This document shows, one piece after another, positions 1 to 7,531 of a stretch of DNA of 25,597 nucleotides (position 1 is its first letter; each line of letters opens with the position of its first letter). Below the pieces are notes generated by a model. The model was not told the DNA's origin. It saw only the letters and a list, made by a program, of their open reading frames with translations, and searched no databases. Source of the DNA: JAENVU01 sp964544295 (GTDB lineage: Bacteria > Actinomycetota > Acidimicrobiia > IMCC26256 > JAENVU01); the NCBI GenBank assembly GCA_964544295.1, contig CAZJBJ010000039.1, positions 1-25,597 of the forward strand, written 5' to 3'. The position numbers and the translations under genes were made by a program.

Positions 1-2
1 AG

Positions 3-1499
3 CCGAGTGGGGGATCGATCTCCGGTTCGGACGTCTCGCCGAACGGTCGGTACGTGGTGTTCACCTCGGACGCGTCGAACCTGGTCCCCAACGACACGAA
101 CGGCGCCGCCGACGTGTTCTGGCGTGACAACCAGACCGGGGTGACCGAGCGCGTGTCGGTCCGCAATGCGGGCACCCAGGCGGCGCTCGGTGGTTACAGC
201 GGGCTCGTCTCGGCCGACGGTCGCTACGTCGCCTTCAACAGCGACTCGTCGGATCTGATCGCGGCGAGCGACACCAACGACTCGACCGATGTGTTCCTTC
301 GGGATCGGGTCGCCGGGACCACGATCCGGGTCAGCGTCCGCAGCGGGGGAACCCAGTCGGATGGCGGGTCGTACCTGACGTCGATGACCCCGGACGCGAA
401 GGTGTTCACCTTCGAGTCCGACGCCGAGAATCTCATCGGGACCCTGGACCAGAACTTCAGCACCGACGTCTACATCCGTGATCTGAACACTTCCAAGACC
501 GAGCGGATGAGCGTCGCGAGCAACGGGGAGGAGGGCGACCTCGACTCGTACGGCGGGTCGATCAGCGACAACGGCCGCTACGTGACCTTCATCTCGGACG
601 CGTCCAACTTCGACATCAACGACTCCGGCATCTTCACCGACGTGTTCGTGCGGGACCGGACCGCGGGGACGACGACGCGCATCACCGGCTTCACGAATGG
701 CGACGAGGCTGATTCGGATTCGACCAATGCGTTGATGAGTGGTGACGGTACGACGGTGGCCTTCGAGACGGACGCGACCAACCTCATCGCGGGTGTGGAT
801 CCGCCGTTCAGTACCAACGTCTACACCGCCAGGCTGGGCACGGCGGGCTACGAACTCATCAGCCGGAACCCGGCAGGGCAGGCCGGTGACGACTTCAGTT
901 ACCTCGTCGGCATCAGCGACAACGCCCGTTTCGTGTTGTTCCAGAGCGCGTCGAATGATCTGGTGAGCCAGAACCTGCTCGCGGGCTCGGATCCATTCGT
1001 GCGCGACCGCACCCGGGGGATCACGACGCTCGTCGGCCTGACCCAGACCCAAGGTGAGCCGTCCAACCCGGACCCGTCGCTGGCCGGTTCGATCCCTCAC
1101 GCGCTCAGCGGTGACGGTCGGTACGTCTTGTACTCGTCGAGTTCGACCGACGTCATGGGGAACACCGACACGAACGGCACGGTGCCGGACCTGTTCCTGC
1201 AGTCGAACCCGGTGCCGTTCTTCTTCGCGGCGTCGCCGTCGTCGATCGCGCGAGGAACCACGGGGACGATCACGTTGACCGGCAACGGGCTTCACGCCGG
1301 TTCGGTCGTGCTGCTCGGCGATGGCATCACCATCAACTCGGTGACGGTGCCGAACGAGTCCACCATGAACGTCAACATGACCGTCGCGGCCAATGCTGCG
1401 CCGGGCAAGCGGACGCCGGTCGTGGTGGACCCCGGGACGGGTGCCGGTGCCGCGACGGGTGGGATCGCGTTCATCCCGGACCTGATCACGATCACGTAG
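3..1499 (+). CDS. TolB/PD40-like beta-propeller protein, C-terminal part (5' end outside window)
   Basis: The reading frame is open from the left edge, so the N-terminus and any signal peptide are missing. The visible part holds seven repeats of about 55 residues. Each begins with a variant of [V/I/M/L]S-x-[D/N]GRYV-x-F-x-SD and continues to a DVF-x-RD strand followed by a T-x-R-[V/M/I] strand, the pattern of WD40-like (PD40/TolB) propeller blades. Seven blades would close a propeller. After the last blade (about base 1205) comes a roughly 95-residue beta-rich tail with ASPSSIARGTTGTITLTGNG, resembling an IPT/TIG or related Ig-like fold. Such proteins are usually extracytoplasmic and bind proteins or glycans; no catalytic motif is visible, so no specific role can be given. 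Its TAG stop shares bases with the -10-like box of the next gene. Confidence 0.75.
   Translation, partial: PSGGSISGSDVSPNGRYVVFTSDASNLVPNDTNGAADVFWRDNQTGVTERVSVRNAGTQAALGGYSGLVSADGRYVAFNSDSSDLIAASDTNDSTDVFLRDRVAGTTIRVSVRSGGTQSDGGSYLTSMTPDAKVFTFESDAENLIGTLDQNFSTDVYIRDLNTSKTERMSVASNGEEGDLDSYGGSISDNGRYVTFISDASNFDINDSGIFTDVFVRDRTAGTTTRITGFTNGDEADSDSTNALMSGDGTTVAFETDATNLIAGVDPPFSTNVYTARLGTAGYELISRNPAGQAGDDFSYLVGISDNARFVLFQSASNDLVSQNLLAGSDPFVRDRTRGITTLVGLTQTQGEPSNPDPSLAGSIPHALSGDGRYVLYSSSSTDVMGNTDTNGTVPDLFLQSNPVPFFFAASPSSIARGTTGTITLTGNGLHAGSVVLLGDGITINSVTVPNESTMNVNMTVAANAAPGKRTPVVVDPGTGAGAATGGIAFIPDLITIT
33..1205 (+). repeat. Seven degenerate protein-level propeller repeats
   Basis: Seven diverged repeats of about 165 bases encode the beta-propeller blades. 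Anchors include VSPNGRYVVF, VSADGRYVAF, ISDNGRYVTF, ISDNARFVLF and LSGDGRYVLY, each followed about 20 residues later by a DVF/DVY-type strand. The repeats are similar at protein level only; I see no recent DNA-level duplication. Confidence 0.65.
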
Positions 1500-1502
1500 G
1501 TT
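1497..1502 (+). promoter_or_regulatory. -10-like box TAGGTT for dtd, overlapping the upstream stop codon
   Basis: TAGGTT matches TAnnnT and lies exactly 7 bases before the GTG start of dtd. That spacing would put the transcription start on or next to the start codon. Its first three bases are the TAG stop of the propeller gene. No Shine-Dalgarno sequence precedes the GTG. No convincing -35 element is visible. Confidence 0.55.
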
Positions 1503-1509
1503 TGCCGGG

Positions 1510-1947
1510 GTGCGAGCCCTGGTACAGCGGGTGACCGAGGCGTCGGTCACGGTCGACGGTGAACCGGTCGGCGCGATCGGTCCGGGACTCGTCGTGTTGG
1601 TCGGTGTGACCCACTCGGACGACGATGCGGTCGCGACCCGACTCGCGGGTCGGGTTGCGAATCTGCGATGTTTCGATGACCCGGACGGGGTCATGAATCG
1701 ATCGTTGGTCGACATCGGCGGTGCCGCGCTCGTCGTGTCGCAGTTCACGTTGTACGGCGACACCCGCCGGGGGCGCCGTCCCTCCTGGGCGGATGCGGCG
1801 AAACCGGAGCACGCGGAACCGCTGGTCGAGCGGTTCGTGGCTGTGCTCCGTGACCATGATCTGACCGTGGCGACGGGTCGATTTCGGGCGAACATGGCGG
1901 TTGCGCTCGTGAACGACGGACCTGTGACCCTTGCGCTCGAAGCCTGA
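1510..1947 (+). CDS. dtd: D-aminoacyl-tRNA deacylase (DTD)
   Basis: The product (145 residues, the usual length of the family) removes D-amino acids and glycine mischarged onto tRNA, a cytoplasmic proofreading step. It starts MRALVQRVTEASVTVDG, typical of bacterial DTD, and carries the SQFTLYGD active-site motif near residue 78 and the C-terminal NDGPVT motif containing the Gly-cisPro selectivity element. The GTG start at 1510 is fixed by the family N-terminus and by the TAGGTT box 7 bases upstream. It lies 10 bases after the propeller gene and 9 bases before the next small gene, but its own promoter box suggests independent transcription. Identification is secure. Confidence 0.95.
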   Translation: MRALVQRVTEASVTVDGEPVGAIGPGLVVLVGVTHSDDDAVATRLAGRVANLRCFDDPDGVMNRSLVDIGGAALVVSQFTLYGDTRRGRRPSWADAAKPEHAEPLVERFVAVLRDHDLTVATGRFRANMAVALVNDGPVTLALEA

Positions 1948-1956
1948 GCCGATAGC

Positions 1957-2238
1957 GTGACCCACCTCGTGGAACGGATCGAGTCTGCTCACAGCACCTG
2001 GCTTTTCGACCCGGAACGTCGTCGATTCCGCCGACTCCCATTGGGGGTCGACCCGGACGCGTTCGTTCCCGAGTCCGATTGGGAGCCGTACTTCGCGTTG
2101 GACCTGGACGACGAGTCCGGCGCGTTCACGGTGACACTGGACGCCGACGGGACGCGCTTGCTGCGCGCGTTTCGGAAGTCGGCCGACGACACGACGCAGG
2201 AGATGCAGGTCGAGCGCGAGTCGGGCCGCGAGTCCTGA
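1957..2238 (+). CDS. Small acidic protein of unknown function (93 aa)
   Basis: I do not recognise this gene. It encodes 93 residues, rich in Asp, Glu and Arg, with a central WEPYFALDLDDESGAFTVTLDADGTRLLR segment that reads as two or three beta strands, and a charged C-terminus ending in ERESGRES. It has no signal peptide, membrane segment or cysteines. The start is uncertain. GTG at 1957 overlaps a TAGCGT box (1953-1958), so if that box is a -10 element the in-frame GTG at 1969 (10 bases beyond it) would be the better start, giving 89 residues. It sits between dtd and the helicase gene on the same strand. Strand, spacing and codon pattern support a real gene. Confidence 0.6.
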   Translation: MTHLVERIESAHSTWLFDPERRRFRRLPLGVDPDAFVPESDWEPYFALDLDDESGAFTVTLDADGTRLLRAFRKSADDTTQEMQVERESGRES

Positions 2239-2286
2239 ACTCGACCGACCGTCCGCTTCGGCACCCGCGGTCGAACCGAACACCTG

Positions 2287-2292
2287 TACGAT
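2287..2292 (+). promoter_or_regulatory. -10-like box TACGAT for pcrA
   Basis: TACGAT (TAnnnT) ends 7 bases before the ATG at 2300. The box overlaps an in-frame ATG at 2291, which makes 2291 unlikely as the start and 2300 the probable leaderless start. Confidence 0.55.
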
Positions 2293-2299
2293 GCGCTCC

Positions 2300-5299
2300 A
2301 TGAGTGCGGCGGAACTCCTCGAGGGTCTCAACCCGGTCCAACGTGACGCGGTCACCGCGCCCGACGGTCCGATCCTCGTCGTCGCCGGTGCCGGCTCGGG
2401 CAAGACCCGACTGCTCACGCATCGGGTGTCGTACCTCATCGGCGAACGCAACGTGTCGCCGTTCGAGATCCTGGCGATCACCTTCACCAACAAGGCCGCG
2501 GGGGAGATGAAGGACCGCGTGGCCACGCTGATCGGCCCCGTGGCGCGCAAGATGTGGGTGTCGACGTTCCACTCCGCGTGCGCCCGCATCCTGCGTCGCG
2601 ACGTGGGCCTGCTCGGCTACCGGTCGTCGTTCTCGATCTACGACGAGGCCGACGCGGTTCGCCTGACCGATTTCGTCCGGCGTGACCTCAACCTCGACCC
2701 GAAGCGGTTCCCGCCGCGTCGGCTGCACCATTCGATCTCGGCGATGAAGAACGAGCTCATCGACGCCGAGGAGGCCACCGCCAAGGCGATGACCCAACCC
2801 GACCTGCGGATCGCCGAGGTCTACACGGAGTACCAACGTCGGCTGGCGGAGGCGTCGGCGGCGGACTTCGACGACCTCCTGCTGCTCGTCGTCCGGCTGT
2901 TTCGCGAGCACCCCGACGCGCTCGAGCGGTGGCGGCACCGGTTCCGCCACGTGCTCGTCGACGAGTTCCAGGACACCAACATCGCCCAGTGGGAGATCGT
3001 GCGTCTCCTCTCGCAGGAACATCGCAACGTGATGGTCGTCGGCGACGCTGATCAGTGTCTCGTGGCCGGAAGCAAGATCACCATGGCAGACGGGTCGCTG
3101 CGGGCGATCGATGACATCATGCCGGGCGACGAGGTGCTCTCGAACTACGGCAGTGGGGACATGAGGGCGGCGACGGTGAACCGCGTGCACGCGGCGCGCC
3201 GACGCGACGGAATCCGTGTTCGTACCGCAAGCGGTCGCGAGCTCATTGCTACGGACGATCACATGCATTTCGCCGGCTTCGTTGACGAACATCCGCACTA
3301 CTCGGCCCAGGGGTTCTCGACGGATGCACGAGCTCACCGACGCGTGCTGTCGGTCGTGTTGTGCGGTGACCGGAGGGGTCCACGTGCATTCCACCGGATC
3401 TCGCTGTTCGGAAGTGATGACGAGGGTCGTCGCGTACTCGAATCACTCGGGCTCTCGGTGCGGCCGGCACGCCGTGGTTCCGCCGGGTGGCGATTCGAGA
3501 CCGGCAGCGTCGACATGGCGAAGATCGCCGAGATCGTCGCCATGATCCAGTCTTCGTTGGATGTCTCGGTTCGGTGCGTCGCCCGGCTCGGTGCCAACCG
3601 CTCAGATACCGCAACCACCAACACCCTGCCGTTCGTTCCCGCCGCATCGGTGCGCGCCGGCATGGTGATGGTGGATGAGCACGGCGATTTTGATGCGGTG
3701 GAGCACGTCGAGCGGGTGGAACTCGATGCGCCGGTGTACGACATCGACGTCGAGGGAACACACAATTTCGTGGCCAACGGGATCGTGACCCACAACTCGG
3801 TCTACAAGTTCCGCGGGGCGGATCATCGGAATCTGATGCGGTTCGAGGAGGAGTTCCCGGAGTCGTCGGTGATCGTCCTCGATCAGAACTACCGGTCGAC
3901 CCAGACGATCCTCGATGCCGCCAACGCCGTGATCGCCAACAACGCGGCCCGTCGGCCCAAGCACCTCTGGACCGAGCAGGCCGGCGGCGAACTGATCACC
4001 CGGTACCACGCCGAGGACGAACACGACGAGGCCCGGTTCATCGTGTCCGAGATCGACCGGCTCGTCGACGTCGAACACGTTCGGTACTCGGACGTCGCGG
4101 TCTTCTACCGCACCAACGCCCAGAGTCGCGTGGTGGAGGAGTCCTTCGTCCGCTCGGGCATTCCGTACCGCATCGTCGGCGGCACCAAGTTCTACGACCG
4201 TCGCGAGATCAAGGACGCGCTCGCCTACCTGCGGGCGTTGTCCAACCCCGACGACGAGGTCGCGTGGAAGCGGATCGTCAACGTGCCCAAGCGGGGGGTG
4301 GGCGACACGTCGGTCCGCAAGGTCGAGGCCTACGCCCAGGGTGCGGGCGTCGTGTTCCGCGACGCGCTCGCCGAAGGTGCCGCCGCCGGTGTGACCGGCC
4401 GCGCGCTCGGGGGCATCAAGGATCTCCTGGAGGTCATCACCGGGCTGGAGGAGTCGGCCGCCGAGTTCGGCGTGGCCGAGGTGATCGAGGCGATGCTCGA
4501 CCGCACGGGATATCTCGCTGAGCTCGAAGCCGAACGCACGATCGAAGCACTCGGCCGCATCGAGAACCTCGGAGAGCTGGTCGGCGTGGCGCGCGAGTTC
4601 GACGAGCAGCTCGATGCCGGCGACCTGTCCGGCCTGGCCGGGATCGCAGGCATCGAGGACCTGACCGCCGCGCCCACCGGTGTCGTCCGCGTCCAGGCCT
4701 TCCTCGAGGCCATCTCGTTGGTGACCGACCTCGACGAGGCGACGGGTGAGGAATCGCTCGTGACCCTCATGACGCTGCACACGGCGAAGGGGCTCGAATA
4801 TCCCGTCGTGTTCCTCACCGGGATGGAGGACGGGATCTTCCCGCACTCCCGCGCGCTCGGCGATCCGGAGGAGCTCGAAGAGGAGCGGCGGCTCTGTTAC
4901 GTCGGGATCACCCGCGCCGAACAACGTCTCTATCTGACCCACGCCTGGAGTCGGATGCTGTTCGGCTCGACCGACTACTACCCGCCGAGCCGATTCCTGA
5001 ACGAGATCCCCGAGGCACTCGTGAAGGCCCAGGGTCGCGCCGAACGCGGACGCGGCATCTCGGACCACCGGGAAGCGGTCGCCGCCGCGGCCATGCGGGT
5101 CGACCGGGCGCCGACGGGTGCGCGCGGCGCCGAACAGATCGGCCTGCGCATCGGCGACGACGTCCGCCACGAGAAGTTCGGCGAAGGGGTCATCGTCAAC
5201 CTGCGTGGTGAGGGCGACAAGGCCGAGGCGACCGTGCAGTTCCGCGGCGTCGGCGAGAAGACGCTGCTCCTGGCCTGGGCACCCCTGACCAAACTCTGA
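2300..5299 (+). CDS. pcrA: PcrA/UvrD-type superfamily 1A DNA helicase containing an intein
   Basis: This ATP-dependent 3'-5' DNA helicase acts in DNA repair and replication restart. The precursor is 999 residues; removing the 247-residue intein (residues 253-499) leaves 752, normal for PcrA. The SF1A motifs are all present: Walker A AGAGSGKTR near residue 35, motif Ia TFTNKAAGEM, motif II VDEFQDTN, motif III GDADQ/SVYKFRGA split by the intein, motif IV QNYRST, motif V TLHTAKGLEYPVVF and motif VI RRLCYVGITRAEQRLYLTHA. The last ~50 residues (RIGDDVRHEKFGEGVIV) match the Tudor-like C-terminal domain that in PcrA contacts RNA polymerase. I chose ATG 2300 over the in-frame ATG 2291 because TACGAT lies 7 bases upstream and MSAAELLEGLNPVQRDAV fits family starts. 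The gene ends 3 bases from a convergent gene. Activity presumably needs protein splicing. Confidence 0.95.
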   Translation: MSAAELLEGLNPVQRDAVTAPDGPILVVAGAGSGKTRLLTHRVSYLIGERNVSPFEILAITFTNKAAGEMKDRVATLIGPVARKMWVSTFHSACARILRRDVGLLGYRSSFSIYDEADAVRLTDFVRRDLNLDPKRFPPRRLHHSISAMKNELIDAEEATAKAMTQPDLRIAEVYTEYQRRLAEASAADFDDLLLLVVRLFREHPDALERWRHRFRHVLVDEFQDTNIAQWEIVRLLSQEHRNVMVVGDADQCLVAGSKITMADGSLRAIDDIMPGDEVLSNYGSGDMRAATVNRVHAARRRDGIRVRTASGRELIATDDHMHFAGFVDEHPHYSAQGFSTDARAHRRVLSVVLCGDRRGPRAFHRISLFGSDDEGRRVLESLGLSVRPARRGSAGWRFETGSVDMAKIAEIVAMIQSSLDVSVRCVARLGANRSDTATTNTLPFVPAASVRAGMVMVDEHGDFDAVEHVERVELDAPVYDIDVEGTHNFVANGIVTHNSVYKFRGADHRNLMRFEEEFPESSVIVLDQNYRSTQTILDAANAVIANNAARRPKHLWTEQAGGELITRYHAEDEHDEARFIVSEIDRLVDVEHVRYSDVAVFYRTNAQSRVVEESFVRSGIPYRIVGGTKFYDRREIKDALAYLRALSNPDDEVAWKRIVNVPKRGVGDTSVRKVEAYAQGAGVVFRDALAEGAAAGVTGRALGGIKDLLEVITGLEESAAEFGVAEVIEAMLDRTGYLAELEAERTIEALGRIENLGELVGVAREFDEQLDAGDLSGLAGIAGIEDLTAAPTGVVRVQAFLEAISLVTDLDEATGEESLVTLMTLHTAKGLEYPVVFLTGMEDGIFPHSRALGDPEELEEERRLCYVGITRAEQRLYLTHAWSRMLFGSTDYYPPSRFLNEIPEALVKAQGRAERGRGISDHREAVAAAAMRVDRAPTGARGAEQIGLRIGDDVRHEKFGEGVIVNLRGEGDKAEATVQFRGVGEKTLLLAWAPLTKL
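3056..3796 (+). mobile_element. Intein in PcrA motif III (247 residues)
   Basis: This is an in-frame protein-splicing element. Block A starts at Cys1 (CLVAGSKITMADGS, then MPGDEV). Block B contains the T-x-x-H motif (GRELIATDDHMHF; Thr66, His69). Block F is VYDIDVEGTHNFVANG. Block G is NGIVTHN with penultimate His246 and terminal Asn247. The +1 extein residue is Ser, so all class 1 splicing residues are present and splicing should be active. The rejoined extein reads GDADQ-SVYKFRGA, matching the GDxDQSIY motif of UvrD/PcrA helicases. The roughly 120 residues between blocks B and F show no LAGLIDADG or HNH signature; SLFGSDDEGRRVLESLGL and the following segment may be a homing-endonuclease remnant. 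Short G+C counts (36-41 per 60 bases against 38-45 in the helicase) do not clearly set it apart. Confidence 0.93.
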
Positions 5300-5302
5300 C
5301 AT

Positions 5303-5821
5303 TCAGGGCGCGGTGGTCGTGCTCGTACTGGTCGTGGTGGTGCTGGACGTCGTGGTCGTGGTGGCGTTCGGGGCGGGGAGCACCTTGCGCAACTCGACCA
5401 TCAGGAGGCCCTTGCGCGGTCCCGTCGGCTCGACGTAGGAGCGGAAGCGGGCCAGCTCGGCCGGGGTGACGGGGCGACCGTCGCAGGTGAAGGTGTCCTT
5501 CGAGCCGCGCCACCGCAACGAGCAGTCAGCCGGCTTCGGCTGCTCGACCAGCAGCGTCACCAGGCGGCCGTTCTCGATCGCCACCCAGAACCCGTCGTCG
5601 CCGCTCAGCCCGGCCATGGCGATCGGACCGCCCTCGCGCACCTTGGCCCGGATGTCCGACGCCAGGCCGAACGGCTGGGCCACCTTCGTGCTCGGCAGCT
5701 TGCCCCGGCTCGTGACCGCCAGGATCGCCGCGGCGACCAGGATGCCGGCCACGATCACCGCGATCGCCGCGCCGAGCAGGATGGTGAGATCGCGGCGACG
5801 GTTCTTCGGGGCGGGGGGCAC
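5303..5821 (-). CDS. Membrane-anchored protein with Thr/Ser-rich C-terminal tail
   Basis: The 172-residue product starts with a short basic cytoplasmic segment (PPAPKNRRRD) and one transmembrane helix of about 25 residues (LTILLGAAIAVIVAGILVAA). The roughly 100-residue domain that follows is presumably outside the membrane. It has two cysteines about 12 residues apart (ADCSLRW and FTCDGR), which could form a disulfide. The end is a low-complexity tail made almost only of Thr and Ser, ending TTTAP. The domain faintly recalls a Rieske-like beta fold but has no Cys-x-His pairs, so I do not claim that. GTG at 5821 is the only standard start available in frame; TACACC and CTGGAG just upstream do not settle how it is expressed. 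It converges on pcrA with a 3-base gap. Function unknown. Confidence 0.7.
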   Translation of the reverse strand: MPPAPKNRRRDLTILLGAAIAVIVAGILVAAAILAVTSRGKLPSTKVAQPFGLASDIRAKVREGGPIAMAGLSGDDGFWVAIENGRLVTLLVEQPKPADCSLRWRGSKDTFTCDGRPVTPAELARFRSYVEPTGPRKGLLMVELRKVLPAPNATTTTTSSTTTTSTSTTTAP

Positions 5822-5895
5822 CTCCAGGGTGTACTCACCGAATGCCCGGAGAGTCCAGTTGTGGCGTGCGTTGGCCTGGTTCCGGGCCGGATCGC

Positions 5896-5901
5896 TAGGG
5901 T
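5896..5901 (+). promoter_or_regulatory. -10-like box TAGGGT for the cobalamin-binding gene
   Basis: TAGGGT (TAnnnT) lies 9 bases upstream of the ATG at 5911 in the divergent gap 5822-5910. The start codon has no Shine-Dalgarno sequence. The spacing is 2 bases longer than at most other genes here. Confidence 0.4.
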
Positions 5902-5910
5902 TCTGGCCGC

Positions 5911-6327
5911 ATGCAGCGCCGATACCGAGTCGTCATCGCCAAGCCGGGCCTGGACGGTCACGACCGCGGCGCGAAGGTCATCGCCCGCGCCCTGCGCGAC
6001 GGCGGTTTCGAGGTCATCTACACCGGTCTGCACCAGACGCCCGAACAGATCGCCGAGACCGCCCTCCAGGAAGACGCCGACGCGGTCGGCCTGTCGCTGC
6101 TCTCGGGTGCGCACATGACGCTCTTTCCCCGGGTCCTCGAGTTGCTGCGTGAACGTGGCCTCGACGAGGTCGTCGTGTTCGGTGGCGGCATCATCCCCGA
6201 CGCCGACATCCCGAAGCTGAAGGAGATCGGCGTCGCCGAGCTGTTCACCCCCGGTGCCACCCTCGTGTCGATCCATGAGTGGCTCGAGGCGGCCCTGGAC
6301 GCGCGGGAGGCCCAACCCGCCCACTGA
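5911..6327 (+). CDS. Stand-alone cobalamin (B12)-binding subunit of an acyl-CoA mutase
   Basis: The 138-residue protein is a single B12-binding Rossmann-like domain equivalent to the C-terminal domain of methylmalonyl-CoA mutase. The base-off/His-on motif D-x-H-x-x-G is seen as GLDGHDRGAKV, with the lower-ligand His at residue 16, followed by the SLLSGAH loop and the VVFGGGIIPDAD glycine loop. As a separate polypeptide it should pair with a catalytic subunit encoded elsewhere, as in two-subunit methylmalonyl-, isobutyryl-, 2-hydroxyisobutyryl- or ethylmalonyl-CoA mutases. The sequence alone does not say which. It lies 55 bases upstream of sucC on the same strand. Methylmalonyl-CoA mutase makes succinyl-CoA, the SucCD substrate, so a functional link is plausible but inferred. 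Confidence 0.9.
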   Translation: MQRRYRVVIAKPGLDGHDRGAKVIARALRDGGFEVIYTGLHQTPEQIAETALQEDADAVGLSLLSGAHMTLFPRVLELLRERGLDEVVVFGGGIIPDADIPKLKEIGVAELFTPGATLVSIHEWLEAALDAREAQPAH

Positions 6328-6332
6328 TCGCC

Positions 6333-6351
6333 CCGGCCCGTTCGCGGCCGG
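6333..6351. terminator. Hairpin between the B12-subunit gene and sucC
   Basis: A perfect 6-bp G/C stem (CCGGCC and GGCCGG) flanks a 7-base loop, 5 bases after the B12-subunit stop codon. There is no T-run, so it may be a weak terminator, an mRNA-stabilising hairpin or chance in GC-rich DNA. Confidence 0.35.
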
Positions 6352-6382
6352 CAGTACCGACCATCGCACTCCGAGGAGTCTC

Positions 6383-7531
6383 GTGGACCTGTTCGAATAT
6401 CAAGGCAAGCAGTTCTTCGCGCGGTACGGGATTCCCGTGTCCGACGGTGAGGCCGTCACCGATGTGGAGGCCGCGGTCGCCGCGGCCGACCGCGTCGGCT
6501 ATCCCGTCGTCGTCAAGGCCCAGGTGCAGGTGGGGGGCCGGGGCAAGGCGGGCGGCATCAAGCTCGCGTCCAACGCAGATGAGGCGCGCCAGTACGCGAC
6601 CGACATCATCGGGATGGACATCAAGGGTCACACCGTCGAGGTCGTCTGGGTCGAGCACGCCAGCGACATCAGCGAGGAGTACTACGCGTCGTTCACGCTC
6701 GATCGTTCGGCCAAGAAGTACCTCGGCATGCTCTCCGCCCAGGGCGGCGTCGAGATCGAGGAGGTGGCCGCGACCGACCCGGACGCGATCGCCAAGATCC
6801 ACGTCGACCCGGCCGAGGGACTCACCGAGGCCGATTGCCGCTCCTGGGTCGAGGCCGCGAAGCTCAACCCCGCGGCCGTCGACGGCGCCGTCGACATCCT
6901 GATGAAGCTCTACACCGCCTACACCGAGGGCGACGCCGACCTCGTGGAGATCAACCCGCTGATCCTCACCCCCGACGGCCGGGTGCACGCGCTCGACGCC
7001 AAGGTGACCCTGGACGACAACTCGGTGTTCCGCCACGCCGACTACGCGGTGTACGACGAGACCCAGGTCCGGGACGCCCGCGAGGAAGCGGCGCACGAGA
7101 AGGGGCTCCAGTACATCGGCCTGGACGGGTCGGTCGGGATCATCGCCAACGGTGCCGGGCTCGCGATGAGCACGGTCGACATCGTCACCCAGGTCGGCGG
7201 CTCGCCTGCGAACTTCCTCGACATCGGCGGCGGTGCGAACGCCGACGTGATGGCCGGGGCGATGGAGGTCATCAACAACGACCCGAAGGTGCGGTCGATC
7301 TTCATCAACATCTTCGGTGGGATCACCAAGGGCGAGGAAGTGGCCAACGGCATCGTGCAGGCGCTTGCTCGCGTGCAGATCGATGCGCCGATCGTGATCC
7401 GGCTCGACGGCACCAACGCCGAAGAGGGGTTGGCGATCCTGGAACCGCACCGCTCGGACATGTTGCAGATCGAACCCACCATGCGCGACGCCGCTCGCCG
7501 CGTGGTGGAGCTTGCGGGAGGAAAGAAGTGA
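6383..7531 (+). CDS. sucC: Succinyl-CoA synthetase (ADP/GDP-forming) beta subunit
   Basis: SucC with SucD interconverts succinyl-CoA and succinate with substrate-level phosphorylation in the TCA cycle. The protein is 382 residues, slightly under the usual ~390. An ATP-grasp domain covers about residues 1-230, starting MDLFEYQGKQFFARYGIP and including VVKAQVQVGGRGKAGG and DADLVEINPL. A CoA-ligase domain follows with FLDIGGGA and IFINIFGGITKGEEVANG, which in the family contacts the phosphohistidine site. The GTG start at 6383 is set by the family N-terminus and by an AGGAG ribosome-binding site 4 bases upstream; in-frame starts further upstream run into the preceding gene region. Its stop overlaps the sucD start. 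Confidence 0.96.
   Translation: MDLFEYQGKQFFARYGIPVSDGEAVTDVEAAVAAADRVGYPVVVKAQVQVGGRGKAGGIKLASNADEARQYATDIIGMDIKGHTVEVVWVEHASDISEEYYASFTLDRSAKKYLGMLSAQGGVEIEEVAATDPDAIAKIHVDPAEGLTEADCRSWVEAAKLNPAAVDGAVDILMKLYTAYTEGDADLVEINPLILTPDGRVHALDAKVTLDDNSVFRHADYAVYDETQVRDAREEAAHEKGLQYIGLDGSVGIIANGAGLAMSTVDIVTQVGGSPANFLDIGGGANADVMAGAMEVINNDPKVRSIFINIFGGITKGEEVANGIVQALARVQIDAPIVIRLDGTNAEEGLAILEPHRSDMLQIEPTMRDAARRVVELAGGKK

Noticed and set aside
2291..2299. ATG at 2291 as the pcrA start
   Set aside because: It overlaps the TACGAT box, and the ATG at 2300 lies 7 bases after that box with a family-like N-terminus.
3056..3796. Frameshift, pseudogene or transposon insertion in the helicase gene
   Set aside because: The insertion is in frame, has all intein splicing motifs, lacks terminal repeats or a target duplication, and leaves a perfect helicase motif when removed.
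3602..5302. Minus-strand open frame of 566 codons opposite pcrA
   Set aside because: It is the antisense of helicase motifs IV-VI, with Leu/Asp/Val-rich shadow composition and no recognisable domain.
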